From: Shewanella hafniensis
Lineage (GTDB): Bacteria > Pseudomonadota > Gammaproteobacteria > Enterobacterales > Shewanellaceae
DNA: 64,000 nt
Assembly: GCF_019655335.1 (NCBI RefSeq)
Contig: NZ_BPFD01000006.1
Span: 1-64,000, forward strand
Reading direction: 5' to 3'
Shown one piece after another: positions 44,464-52,651 of the stretch; the first letter of the stretch is position 1, and the number at the start of each line of letters is the position of its first letter. The translations under genes were made by a program, and so were the position numbers. The notes beneath the pieces are model-generated. The model was not told the origin of the DNA, did not search any database, and was given only the letters and a program-made list of their open reading frames with translations.

Positions 44464-45369
44464 ATGAAAATAGGTATTTTATCCCAATTCCCCCAGTTGT
44501 ATTCGACACAACGCTTAGTCGCGGCTTGCCAAAGTCGTGGACATGAAGCGGTCGTGATCAATACGCTGAATTGCTACATGAATATTAATTCTATTAAACC
44601 TAGCATTCATTATGAAGGTACTGAATTAGTTGGCTTTGATGCCATCATTCCGCGTATTCATGCTAGCGTGACTTTTTATGGTTGTGCCGTTGTACGTCAG
44701 TTTGAAATGATGGGCGTGTATGCCGCGAATGATTCGATCTCCATTGCGCGTTCTCGGGACAAATTACGGGCGCTGCAATTACTCTCCCGCAAAGGGATTG
44801 GTATGCCTGTGACAGGCTTTGCCAATAAGCCAAATGATATCCCCGACCTCATCAATATGGTGGGCGGCGCTCCGTTAGTCATTAAGTTACTCGAAGGTAC
44901 TCAAGGGATTGGCGTGGTATTAGCTGAGACGAAAACGGCTGCTGAGAGCGTGATAGAAGCATTCTTGGGGCTGAAAGCGAATATCTTAGTGCAGGAATAC
45001 ATTAAAGAATCCAATGGCAGTGATATTCGTTGTTTTGTTGTCGGTGACAAGGTCATCGCCTCTATGAAGCGCCAAGGACCCGAGGGGGATTTTCGCTCTA
45101 ATCTGCATTTGGGTGGCTGTGGTGAGGTGGTTAAAATCACTGCAGTGGAACGTAAAATGGCGATTGCGGCGGTGAAAGCGATGGGATTGGTGGTCGCTGG
45201 GGTGGATATTTTACGCTCTAATCGTGGTCCTTTGATCCTTGAGGTGAATTCGGCGCCAGGCATTGAAGGGATTGAACAAACCACAGGGATTTCAGTGACT
45301 GAGCCTATTGTTGAATATATCGAGAAAATGGTTGCGGCCCGTAAAACAAACCGGTCAATTATTGCCTAA
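44464..45369 (+). CDS. rimK: RimK-type ATP-grasp glutamate ligase
   Basis: RimK adds glutamate residues to the C-terminus of ribosomal protein S6. The 301-residue length is typical. Segments include the N-terminal [16 protein letters not shown], the ATP-grasp lobe [19 protein letters not shown] at about 139-157, [19 protein letters not shown] at about 181-199, and [23 protein letters not shown] (read in parts) with the Mg-binding Glu and Asn. In some bacteria RimK responds to c-di-GMP; here a c-di-GMP gene cluster lies 180 bases upstream. A strong terminator follows. Confidence 0.93.
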   Translation: MKIGILSQFPQLYSTQRLVAACQSRGHEAVVINTLNCYMNINSIKPSIHYEGTELVGFDAIIPRIHASVTFYGCAVVRQFEMMGVYAANDSISIARSRDKLRALQLLSRKGIGMPVTGFANKPNDIPDLINMVGGAPLVIKLLEGTQGIGVVLAETKTAAESVIEAFLGLKANILVQEYIKESNGSDIRCFVVGDKVIASMKRQGPEGDFRSNLHLGGCGEVVKITAVERKMAIAAVKAMGLVVAGVDILRSNRGPLILEVNSAPGIEGIEQTTGISVTEPIVEYIEKMVAARKTNRSIIA

Positions 45370-45389
45370 TAGGTGATGGTGATAAAATG

Positions 45390-45417
45390 ACGCCACTTTT
45401 TAAGGTGGCGTTTTTTT
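45390..45417 (+). terminator. Rho-independent terminator of rimK
   Basis: ACGCCAC and GTGGCGT form the stem around a T/A-rich loop, followed by seven T's. Confidence 0.85.
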
Positions 45418-45456
45418 ATGCTTAGAGCTTAGACGTAAGATCCTAAATGTTAGATC

Positions 45457-46149
45457 TTAGAGATCAAAGCTGTAGGAATATCCGAGTACCAGTTTGGCAT
45501 CATCATCGGTGAGATCGGTATCAGAAACCATGAACGACACTGTGCCCATGCTGGTATCTGCACTGAGTGTGACGTTATAGTCGGCATAGTTATCTTCGCC
45601 AAACCAAGATTGCACAACATCACCGCTTGAGTAGCCATAGTGCACTGATAAGCTAAGTTTTTCAGTGAGAGGCACAGAGACAGTCGCGGCAAGATAGCTG
45701 AGATCTTTATTATCTAACGGATCGGTGGCGACATCGTCACCGGCATTGATGACATGGGAGTAACCCAGTTCAAGCCACTTCCAAGTCACTGCAGCATGGA
45801 GTTCACCAAAATCAATGCTGCCAGGAGCGTCTGGGTAGGCGTAGTAGAGGTAGCCAAAGTCGTAACTGATGTCTTCGGTAATATTGCCACCATAACCCGC
45901 GTAGAGATCTAGCTCGTAGCTCGTATCGTCACCAAAATCCACATTTGATGCCCAAGTGCCGGCATAAAATCCAGAATCATGGCTGTAGTCAATCCCACCT
46001 TGGATTGCGACCACATCGTTAGTTTGGGTCGCACCGCGCCATAGGTAATTAGAGGTACCACCAATGTTGCCTGAAACGGCTGCAAAGGCATTGCCAGCCA
46101 GTAACATTCCCGTCGATAAGGCCAAAACGCTATACAGTGATTTCTTCAT
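45457..46149 (-). CDS. TIGR02001-family outer-membrane beta-barrel protein
   Basis: The 230-residue product starts with a signal peptide (MKKSLYSVLALSTG, ending about NAFAA at residue 22). It continues with alternating amphipathic strands, YLWRGATQTNDVVAIQGGIDY being the family's signature start, and ends SYSFDL. Such proteins are predicted 12-strand barrels of unknown function in aquatic gammaproteobacteria. Start choice: ATG 46149 lies at the right distance from GAGGGG, while ATG 46155 is too close to it. It is transcribed alone toward rimK's terminator. Confidence 0.8.
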   Translation of the reverse strand: MKKSLYSVLALSTGMLLAGNAFAAVSGNIGGTSNYLWRGATQTNDVVAIQGGIDYSHDSGFYAGTWASNVDFGDDTSYELDLYAGYGGNITEDISYDFGYLYYAYPDAPGSIDFGELHAAVTWKWLELGYSHVINAGDDVATDPLDNKDLSYLAATVSVPLTEKLSLSVHYGYSSGDVVQSWFGEDNYADYNVTLSADTSMGTVSFMVSDTDLTDDDAKLVLGYSYSFDL

Positions 46150-46393
46150 GCTCATCCCCTCGATTGACTTATTTATCGATTCACCATTGGCGCACTTAAG
46201 TAAGCAGTGGTCATTAGTGCATCTTGGTTTTTTTCTAAGAAGGGATTTGCTAATCACATGCCACTATTACAATCATATATAAAACAATACATTAGAATAT
46301 CAAGTGTTAATGAAATGTTTTTATTTGCCAGCTTATGGGGCAGAGGCGCACTCTTGTTGTGCAAAAAATATTCAGTATTTCACTCGAATTGGG

Positions 46394-46422
46394 CAAAAAA
46401 AACGCCTCACAATGGAGGCGTT
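46394..46422 (-). terminator. Rho-independent terminator of the HU gene
   Basis: On the minus strand AACGCCTC pairs with GAGGCGTT around CATTGT, followed by TTTTTTTTGCCC. Confidence 0.88.
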
Positions 46423-46439
46423 GTATTGAATTTTATAAC

Positions 46440-46712
46440 TTAGTTTACGCTGTCGCGTAGGGTTTTACCCGCTTTAAACTTAGGCACAGTCGCTTCAGCG
46501 ATTTGAATTTCTTTACCCGTTTGTGGGTTACGGCCAGTGCGAGCAGCACGAGTCGCAGTTTCAAACGAACCGAAGCCTACGATGGAGATTTTGTCACCAT
46601 TTTTCATTGATTCGGTAATGGCTGCTTCAAAAGACTTCAATGCGCGTGCGGCTTCTACTTTCGTTAGATCGGCATTTTCTGCAATTTTGGCGATAAGTTC
46701 AGTTTTGTTCAT
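46440..46712 (-). CDS. hupA: HU nucleoid protein (HU-alpha type)
   Basis: The 90-residue product is a canonical [38 protein letters not shown] and the DNA-contacting arm with [10 protein letters not shown] and a Pro at the tip (VPKF). The [11 protein letters not shown] stretch is closer to HU-alpha than to HU-beta. It bends and compacts DNA as a dimer. It has its own strong terminator and an AAGAGAC ribosome-binding site and is monocistronic. The hupA symbol rather than hupB is a judgement from sequence pattern only. Confidence 0.92.
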   Translation of the reverse strand: MNKTELIAKIAENADLTKVEAARALKSFEAAITESMKNGDKISIVGFGSFETATRAARTGRNPQTGKEIQIAEATVPKFKAGKTLRDSVN

Positions 46713-46871
46713 TTTTATTGTCTCTTCTTTCCGTAGATTTATTTGAAATAAGCGTGCCTAACATGCCATAAGGTCTAACACTTGGAAAGCCTTTTGCGTC
46801 TAGCGTGCAGCAGGATGTTCAGTAAAGTGCAGAATATTTACTCAGTTCGTGACTTAAGTTTTATTCTGGTT

Positions 46872-47669
46872 TTATTCTTCTAACAGTTGATAGAGTAATT
46901 TTTTAACCAATTTGGGTTCAAAGGGCTTGTCGCATAAGGCATTCACCCCCGCTTGGGACACATTGCTGAGGTGGGTATCGTTGGCTTCGGAAGATACCAT
47001 CAAGATGGGAATGTGCGATTGCTGGCTTTCGCTGCGAATATATTGAGTCAGCGCAAGACCATCTACGCTGGGCATATTGTAGTCAGTGATGACTAAGTCG
47101 AACATATTGTTTTTCATCAACGCTATGGCCTGTGCACCATCCTCGGCCTCGGTAATCAGTTTCATCCCTAAGTTACCGATAGTGCGTTTAATGACATTTC
47201 TTGCCATACGGCTATCATCGACCACTAATACGCGCACATCTTGCACATCGAAGTTACTGAGGTCGAGTTCATCGTGGCTGAGCAGATCGATAGTGGCATT
47301 TAAGGCTGTGGCTAAATGGTCTGCACTGAAGGGCTTAGGCAGGATAGCGACCACACCCGATTGGCGGAATATCTCAAGTTGCTCACGGCGACACTCACTC
47401 GAGACCAGCATAAATTGAATATCTTTGCAGTCCGCGCTAGCCCTTAGGTAACCCAAAAGATCAATGGCGGTGCCATCATCAAAATGCATGGCGCTGGCGA
47501 TAAGATCGGGTTTGTGGCGAACAATAATAGCTTTAGCCGCTTCGATATTTTCTGCGGTTTGAATGCTGAGAATGCCTTCTTGTTGTAAGCGTTGAATAAT
47601 TATTCGACGCTGGATATCTGAAGGTTCTACCAAAAGAATGGATAGTTCACTGGGCGATAAATGGCTCAT
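46872..47669 (-). CDS. Tandem-receiver response regulator with a degenerate first receiver
   Basis: The 265-residue product has two receiver domains and no output domain. In the second (about 143-265) the elements are intact: VLVVDDSRMARN, LVITDYNMPSVDG with the phospho-acceptor Asp, VSSEAND and KPF. In the first (about 10-125) the position of that Asp is Ala (LIASAMHFDDG), and the acidic pair is reduced to VEPSD, so it cannot be phosphorylated in the usual way. Such pairs serve in chemotaxis-like or c-di-GMP circuits. No kinase gene is adjacent. Confidence 0.87.
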   Translation of the reverse strand: MSHLSPSELSILLVEPSDIQRRIIIQRLQQEGILSIQTAENIEAAKAIIVRHKPDLIASAMHFDDGTAIDLLGYLRASADCKDIQFMLVSSECRREQLEIFRQSGVVAILPKPFSADHLATALNATIDLLSHDELDLSNFDVQDVRVLVVDDSRMARNVIKRTIGNLGMKLITEAEDGAQAIALMKNNMFDLVITDYNMPSVDGLALTQYIRSESQQSHIPILMVSSEANDTHLSNVSQAGVNALCDKPFEPKLVKKLLYQLLEE

Positions 47670-47752
47670 AGTCTACTTCAAGTTAAGAGTCGCAAGTATT
47701 TTATTGGGTCGCTAAGCTACGCTATTAGTAACAGCTTAGCAACAAATGTCCA

Positions 47753-48133
47753 TTACCGTGTTTGACGGGTCAAATAATGACTCGTGACCTTAGAAAATGC
47801 GATCCAATACTGCAAGAGTAAAATGACAATAATGCTTATTGTCAGCGGCAACATAGGAATATTGTGGCCAGAAACAACCACTTTTACATCTTCAGGTGTA
47901 ATACGGTAGGCAATAATCGCTGTCATGCCTAGGGCTGAAAATCCTAAGGTTTGCATGCCAATATAAATCTTCAATACTAAGCTCGACCACGGCGTGCGCA
48001 TCATTATGCCAACGAGCACGGGGATGACGCCTAGGGTGAATACATCAAAGGATTGCGTTGTCACAGCCCGTAAAAGTGCGGCAATGCTGAAGAGGCAATA
48101 TAAAGAGATCAGTAGCATAAGACGTTTAGGCAT
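47753..48133 (-). CDS. Small polytopic membrane protein, function unknown
   Basis: I do not recognise the family. The 126-residue product has about four hydrophobic helices (about 5-22, 30-48, 54-74 and 93-113) joined by very short loops, with a basic C-terminal tail (SHYLTRQTR). There are no conserved polar or metal-binding residues in the helices. It is divergent from the DUF4240 gene with 130 bases between. The start has no good ribosome-binding site, so the exact N-terminus is uncertain. Confidence 0.6.
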   Translation of the reverse strand: MPKRLMLLISLYCLFSIAALLRAVTTQSFDVFTLGVIPVLVGIMMRTPWSSLVLKIYIGMQTLGFSALGMTAIIAYRITPEDVKVVVSGHNIPMLPLTISIIVILLLQYWIAFSKVTSHYLTRQTR

Positions 48134-48218
48134 AGATGGATATGTAGACAGGTAGCGAAGAAGATGAGCAAGTGTAGGAAATGCCCTAATCCGAGTCCAG
48201 CATAACCTTAATATCGTG

Positions 48219-48250
48219 TAGAATAAGCCTTTTGCGAAAGGCTTATTCTA
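48219..48250 (+). promoter_or_regulatory. Perfect 14-bp hairpin in the 5' leader of the DUF4240 gene
   Basis: TAGAATAAGCCTTT (48219-48232) and AAAGGCTTATTCTA (48237-48250) are perfectly complementary around TGCG. The hairpin ends two bases before AGGTGAAG, the ribosome-binding site of the gene starting at 48264. No T-run follows, so it is not an ordinary terminator. It could control mRNA stability or translation, or be a protein-binding dyad. Confidence 0.75.
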
Positions 48251-48263
48251 TTAGGTGAAGTTT

Positions 48264-48773
48264 ATGACAGAAGTTGAGTTTTGGAGTTTAGTCACGCGTA
48301 CGGAAGCGGCGCAATCACAGGAGTCTTTGGCTCAAGCACTGAAGCAGAAACTCGCCGAACTGAGTCATGAAGAGTTAAAAGCCTTCGATAAAATCTTTGG
48401 TCAGCAGATGCGCCGGAGCTATTTGTGGTCGGTTTGGGGCGCGGCTTACATTATTACGGGCTGTGATTCTGAATATGCCTTTGCCGAATTCAGGTGTTTT
48501 TTGATTTCACTCGGCAAAGAAATCTACGATGGTGTGGTTAATCAGCCTGACACTTTAGCGCGTTTAGTCGCTTGGCCAGAGCGAGATGCCTATGCTTATC
48601 CCTTTGTGGATGAATACGATCTTATTGCAGGGCAATTATACGAAGATAGAACCGGTGAGGAACTGCCCTTTATGCCATCGGGCAAGGCGACGCCCGCGGG
48701 GAAAAAATTTAGTACTAAGCCCAAGGATTTAAAGCTGCAATACCCTGAGCTCAGCGCCCGTTTTCCATTTTAA
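48264..48773 (+). CDS. DUF4240 protein
   Basis: The 169-residue product begins MTEVEFWSLV and shows the DUF4240 layout: FDKIFGQQMRRSYLWSVWGAAYI at about 43-65 (in parts), GCDSEYAFAEFRCFLISLGKEIYD at about 68-91, and a QPDTLARLV segment. The family is soluble, of unknown function, and sometimes fused to WGR or toxin-immunity contexts. ATG 48264 follows AGGTG, and the leader carries a perfect 14-bp hairpin. It converges with the small secreted protein gene at 48786, with only 12 bases between stops. Confidence 0.78.
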   Translation: MTEVEFWSLVTRTEAAQSQESLAQALKQKLAELSHEELKAFDKIFGQQMRRSYLWSVWGAAYIITGCDSEYAFAEFRCFLISLGKEIYDGVVNQPDTLARLVAWPERDAYAYPFVDEYDLIAGQLYEDRTGEELPFMPSGKATPAGKKFSTKPKDLKLQYPELSARFPF

Positions 48774-48785
48774 TCTTGCAATCGC

Positions 48786-49100
48786 TTATGAGCGTAAACA
48801 GGCATTGGTTGTCACATCGAATGTCATGCCGTATTTAGGGCAGATATCATTCATAAACTCATGTTCCTGTGCGGTTAATTGCTGAGAAAAATCTTGCTTA
48901 AGCTGCTCAGTCATTTGGGTTTCAGCCGCATATTGCGCCTGAGCCAATTTGCTAAAATGAGCGTTAACCGCCTGTTGTTGACTCACGGTCAATGGCGCCG
49001 CATGGCTTGAAAGACTAATGCTAGTTCCGAATGTTAGTAGGGCCAATAAAGCGATTTTATGTGAGTAAGATTTTGATAAGTTAACTGTTTTTAGGTTCAT
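48786..49100 (-). CDS. Small secreted helical protein, function unknown
   Basis: This 104-residue precursor has a signal peptide (KIALLALLTFGTSISLSSHAA, in parts about 15-35). The mature region of about 70 residues is mostly charged helix, with AQYAAETQMTEQLKQDF at about 55-71. Two cysteines at the end (DICPKYG and NACLRS) are likely to form a disulfide. GGAGCTTACCT precedes ATG 49100. I do not recognise a named family; Cpx-type periplasmic helpers have a similar build, but the LTxxQ repeats that would support this are absent. Confidence 0.6.
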   Translation of the reverse strand: MNLKTVNLSKSYSHKIALLALLTFGTSISLSSHAAPLTVSQQQAVNAHFSKLAQAQYAAETQMTEQLKQDFSQQLTAQEHEFMNDICPKYGMTFDVTTNACLRS

Positions 49101-49235
49101 AGGTAAGCTCCAAATTAAAAATTACGTTTAACACGTCAGTTCTAAATCGTGCATCCTTAGACGGTAAAGAAAACGAGTTGTGCTTTGAGGGGCTTAGCTT
49201 ATTGTATAAATATTGAACCTATGCTGAACGGTTAG

Positions 49236-49562
49236 TTAGCGCTCATTTTTCATTTCTTTGCATTGAAACCCTTGCTTGCGAGTATCGAACTGGCACATAG
49301 AACCACATTCCCAAGGTACATCGTCGTAGAAGGCTGATTGTTCGCGTGCAAAATCGCGGCAGGTCTCATAGCTGTCAAAGTTATCGGTTTTTTTATACTT
49401 CCCCGAGTCATAGCCATGGTTATAGATAAAGGCTGACCATGTTTTAGGGCCGGTATTTTTATCACTCGGGGAGATAAACCAAATCGCACTAACTACGCAG
49501 GTAAACAGGATAAGAATGAACACAGGTACAACGGGGAATTTCATTTTTATTAAGTGAGCCAT
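49236..49562 (-). CDS. Small single-span envelope protein with four Cys
   Basis: The product of 102-108 residues begins at one of two ATGs (49562 or 49544), neither with a strong ribosome-binding site. A single hydrophobic helix (VPVFILILFTCVVSAIWF, about 12-29) is followed by a soluble domain with ETCRDFAREQ, VPWECGSMCQF and GFQCKEM. Its four cysteines could form two disulfides in the periplasm. I do not recognise the family. Confidence 0.5.
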   Translation of the reverse strand: MAHLIKMKFPVVPVFILILFTCVVSAIWFISPSDKNTGPKTWSAFIYNHGYDSGKYKKTDNFDSYETCRDFAREQSAFYDDVPWECGSMCQFDTRKQGFQCKEMKNER

Positions 49563-49821
49563 GTAAACAATAGCGGAAGGATAACGTTTTTTTTGTGGTT
49601 ATGCGCGTAAAATGTTCACAAATTGATAACTATGCACTTACTTAGTGCAGTCTCGATACAAAAAGATACGTGTCAATTGTGGTTGAACTATAAAATTTAC
49701 TCATTTATACAAAAGCTTACACTGCGTTAGCTGTACTTATATCAGTTTTGCGTTAAGCTCTAGTTCAGGTTAGATTTTGTACTGTGGTTTCCAGAAAGTT
49801 ATCTAGGCCTTGGAGGCAAAT

Positions 49822-50346
49822 ATGAAAATTAAGTCCCTTTTACTCGCAGGTGTATTAAGTTGCAGTGCGGCTTGGGCAGCCGACGAAGCGCCTGTGAATC
49901 CCGTCACCGAAGATGGCGTGGTTAAAATTGTTTGGCAAAGTCCTAAGGATTTTCGCGATATTAAATCATCCGGGGAAATCCAATCCCGCTATGAGAAGCG
50001 CTTATTTGAGACGTTAACAGAAAATATTAACAAAGAAGCCGCGAAGATTTTAAAACCAAATCAAAAGCTTGAAATGACCATTACCGATGTTGATCTGGCG
50101 GGTGATATGCGCCCAACCTTTGGTGCGACCGCTAATGATTTGCGGATTATTAAAGACATTTATCCACCGCGTATAACTTTTTCCTATCAAGTGTTAGAAA
50201 ACGACAAAGTGATTATTGCGGGTGATGAAAAACTGTCGGATATGGGCTTTATGGATGGAATTAAATCTTTAACCGATAAACCTTTTATCTACGAAACCAA
50301 AATGTTGACTGATTGGTTAAAGAAGACGATTGCCCCACAACTTTAA
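49822..50346 (+). CDS. DUF3016 periplasmic protein
   Basis: The 174-residue product has a signal peptide (KSLLLAGVLSCSAAWA, cleaved about residue 19). The mature domain is of the DUF3016 type: IVWQSPKDFRDIKSSGEIQ at about 36-54, LEMTITDVDLAGDMRP at about 88-103, and YPPRITFSYQVLEND with a terminal LTDWLKKTI helix. The family is periplasmic and common in Shewanella and relatives, but without known function. ATG 49822 is preceded by GGAGG. It converges with the EAL-CBS-GGDEF gene, with 31 bases between. Confidence 0.82.
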   Translation: MKIKSLLLAGVLSCSAAWAADEAPVNPVTEDGVVKIVWQSPKDFRDIKSSGEIQSRYEKRLFETLTENINKEAAKILKPNQKLEMTITDVDLAGDMRPTFGATANDLRIIKDIYPPRITFSYQVLENDKVIIAGDEKLSDMGFMDGIKSLTDKPFIYETKMLTDWLKKTIAPQL

Positions 50347-50377
50347 TCCTTCAATCGTTAAATTGGTCACTTAAGAC

Positions 50378-52135
50378 TCAAGCACTGAGCGCTTGGGTTT
50401 CGATAGCAAGGTGATTTTCTAACAGGTAAAATCCGTTATTCGCGGATTTTGCCTGTTTTTTTGCCTTAGCACTTAAGGTCGACAGGCTGTGTTCATTGGC
50501 ATTAAAAGTCAGTGCTGGTGGCAAAATGCCCACACACAGACTGATCAACTGATGGTAACAGGCTTCACCTTGTCTATCGTCGGCGAGCATCTCTTGGGCT
50601 TGCCAATGCTCGGCGCTGTAAAACAAATGCTTATGGGTTTCAAAGTCCGCAAGGATTCGTTGGCAACGGCTGATCATATGTTCACAGGTGCTGATAATCA
50701 CAAAGTCATCGCCGCCGACATGGCCGACAAAACAATTGTCGCTTTTATACTTCAGTAACAGATTCGCCACTTCACAAATCACTTCATCGCCGCGACAAAA
50801 GCCATAAATATCGTTATAGGGCTTAAAGTTACACAAATCAAAATAGGCCAGATAAAAGTGTTTCTTTTGGATCTTAAGGCGTTTTAATTCCTCTTGAATG
50901 GGCACATTGCCCGGCAAGTCTGTCAGAGGGTTCGCGTGGCGGGCCATCTTAATTCTGTGCTCTGTGATCCTTTGCAGTAAATCCTTAGTGTGGCCTATGC
51001 CGAGAAGTTTGCCACGGCGAAGGATAATGAACTGCTGAGCAACTGTATTGGCCGTCTCTGAGGTCAGCAATTGGCTCACTGTAGATAAGGGTTCGTTGGC
51101 TTCAATTTGGATAACCTGCGGGTCCATCACTTCACTTACGGCATGATTTTCATGCAAGGCACGACCATAGGGCGTACTGAAAAGCTCGAGTAAGGTTGCG
51201 CGGCTGATAATCCCCAGCGGTAACTGATTATCGACCACAACCACCGCCTGCAGTGCGGGTTGCGAGCTAAAGGTGTCACTTAAAAATTTGAGTTTGAGTG
51301 TGGGCGCAACTGTGATGGCATTTGTGCACAGGCTTTCGGCGGATTCGCTGTATCTAGGTTGAATTTGGGTATTGTTTGGCACTAAGGTCGCTTTCATCGC
51401 GCGGCAGGGGAGCACTTCTGGACGCCCTAGCAAATAGCCTTGGCAATAGACGATACCCAGTTGTTTGAGTACGGCTAATTCCTCTTGCGTTTCAATCCCT
51501 TCTGCTATCACTTTGCAGGTTAAGCTTTGGCATAACTCCACAATCGAGCGGACAAACTCCTGTTTGACAGGGGTCGAATCAATTTCATGGATAAAGTGGC
51601 GGTCAATTTTGACATAGTCGGGCGACAATTCTGACCAGAGCCTTAAACCGGAATAACCTGCGCCTAAGTCATCGATGGCCGTTAAAAAACCTTGGCTGCG
51701 ATAATGATTCAAGCAAGATTTAAGTAAGTCGATATCATCGGCGGGATATTGCTCTGACAGCTCAATCACCACCTGCGATGGCGCTATGCCGAGTTGTTGC
51801 AACAGCTGTAAGGTCATGCCCTTGGGGTGCGCAGGGTCTAACAACGCCTTGGGCGAGATATTGATAAACAGCTTGCCTTGGAACTGACGCAGCTTAAATT
51901 GTTCGAGTGAAATGCGCCGACAAAGGGTTTCTAACTCGCTTAACTTGCCTTCATGCTCGGCGGTCTGAAATAGCGGCACTGGAGAGTATAACGGGCTGTG
52001 TTCAGGGCCGCGGCTCAAGGCTTCAAAACCGTGGATTTTATGTTCTAATATATTGAAAATTGGCTGAAATAAGGGACTGATTGCCGCTTTAGAAATTATT
52101 TTATCGAGCTCTTTAGCCAGATCTAAACTTGTCAT
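50378..52135 (-). CDS. EAL-CBS-GGDEF c-di-GMP signalling protein
   Basis: The 585-residue product is ordered EAL (about 10-245), two CBS repeats (about 290-400) and GGDEF (about 415-570), with no signal peptide or TM helix. EAL catalytic positions are intact (FEALSRG, VIELSEQ, DDLGAGYSGL, VKIDRHF, AEGIET). The GGDEF signature reads GGDDF, so cyclase activity is doubtful and this half may be regulatory. CBS repeats usually bind adenine nucleotides, suggesting energy-state control. This EAL-first order is recurrent in marine gammaproteobacteria. Confidence 0.88.
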   Translation of the reverse strand: MTSLDLAKELDKIISKAAISPLFQPIFNILEHKIHGFEALSRGPEHSPLYSPVPLFQTAEHEGKLSELETLCRRISLEQFKLRQFQGKLFINISPKALLDPAHPKGMTLQLLQQLGIAPSQVVIELSEQYPADDIDLLKSCLNHYRSQGFLTAIDDLGAGYSGLRLWSELSPDYVKIDRHFIHEIDSTPVKQEFVRSIVELCQSLTCKVIAEGIETQEELAVLKQLGIVYCQGYLLGRPEVLPCRAMKATLVPNNTQIQPRYSESAESLCTNAITVAPTLKLKFLSDTFSSQPALQAVVVVDNQLPLGIISRATLLELFSTPYGRALHENHAVSEVMDPQVIQIEANEPLSTVSQLLTSETANTVAQQFIILRRGKLLGIGHTKDLLQRITEHRIKMARHANPLTDLPGNVPIQEELKRLKIQKKHFYLAYFDLCNFKPYNDIYGFCRGDEVICEVANLLLKYKSDNCFVGHVGGDDFVIISTCEHMISRCQRILADFETHKHLFYSAEHWQAQEMLADDRQGEACYHQLISLCVGILPPALTFNANEHSLSTLSAKAKKQAKSANNGFYLLENHLAIETQALSA

Positions 52136-52252
52136 TACGTCAGCCCTTTCGTCTATGTGAGCGGAGTCTATGACTTAGAAATGACAAAATGATGACAATT
52201 TTGAGGGCGCTTAGCGTTAGCTATGCTGGGGTTTGAATGGATAGCAGATGAA

Positions 52253-52286
52253 AAGAGCTGAAGACTACTGGCGAGTTTCAGCTCTT
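52253..52286 (-). terminator. Probable terminator of the small helical protein gene
   Basis: AAGAGCTGAA (52253-52262) pairs with TTCAGCTCTT (52277-52286). On the minus strand TTTTCATC follows. The stop of the 52295-52603 gene lies just before it. Confidence 0.6.
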
Positions 52287-52294
52287 AATCAAGC

Positions 52295-52603
52295 TTAGCT
52301 TTGCGTCTTAAAGGCCTGCAATGTTTGCAGTAACGCACCGAGCTGGCGCACATAGGTTTCGAGTTCTTTAGCATCGAGCGCCTCATATTCTTCCATACGA
52401 GTTAAGTCATCGACCAACTCTTGTACATAGGGCAGAAAACGATTACTCGAAGCGATAAAACCTTGTTCTGCCGTAAATATGCTGGTGAAGTTTCCATGGC
52501 CAGCTTTCTTTAGCTCATCTAACTTAGCGTCGGCGTCTATGGCTTGGCGATAGGCGATTTGAAGATTCTCTTTCAGTTGCTCTATAACCTTGGTATGTGG
52601 CAT
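52295..52603 (-). CDS. Small all-helical protein, function unknown
   Basis: The 102-residue product is soluble and strongly helical, with heptad-like leucines (MPHTKVIEQLKENLQIAYRQ start, then LVDDLTRMEEYEAL and LETYVRQLGALLQTL). There are no cysteines, metal motifs or catalytic signatures. A four-helix or coiled-coil scaffold is likely. I do not recognise the family. It is divergent from the TraB/GumN-like gene, with 48 bases between the starts. Confidence 0.6.
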   Translation of the reverse strand: MPHTKVIEQLKENLQIAYRQAIDADAKLDELKKAGHGNFTSIFTAEQGFIASSNRFLPYVQELVDDLTRMEEYEALDAKELETYVRQLGALLQTLQAFKTQS

Positions 52604-52651
52604 AACAGCGTCTCATTGCAAAATTTGCAGGAATTATAAGGGGCAAAGGAT

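Noticed and set aside
48219-48250. Hairpin before the DUF4240 gene as a transcription terminator
   Set aside because: There is no T-run after it in either direction and it lies just before a ribosome-binding site; called a leader structure instead.
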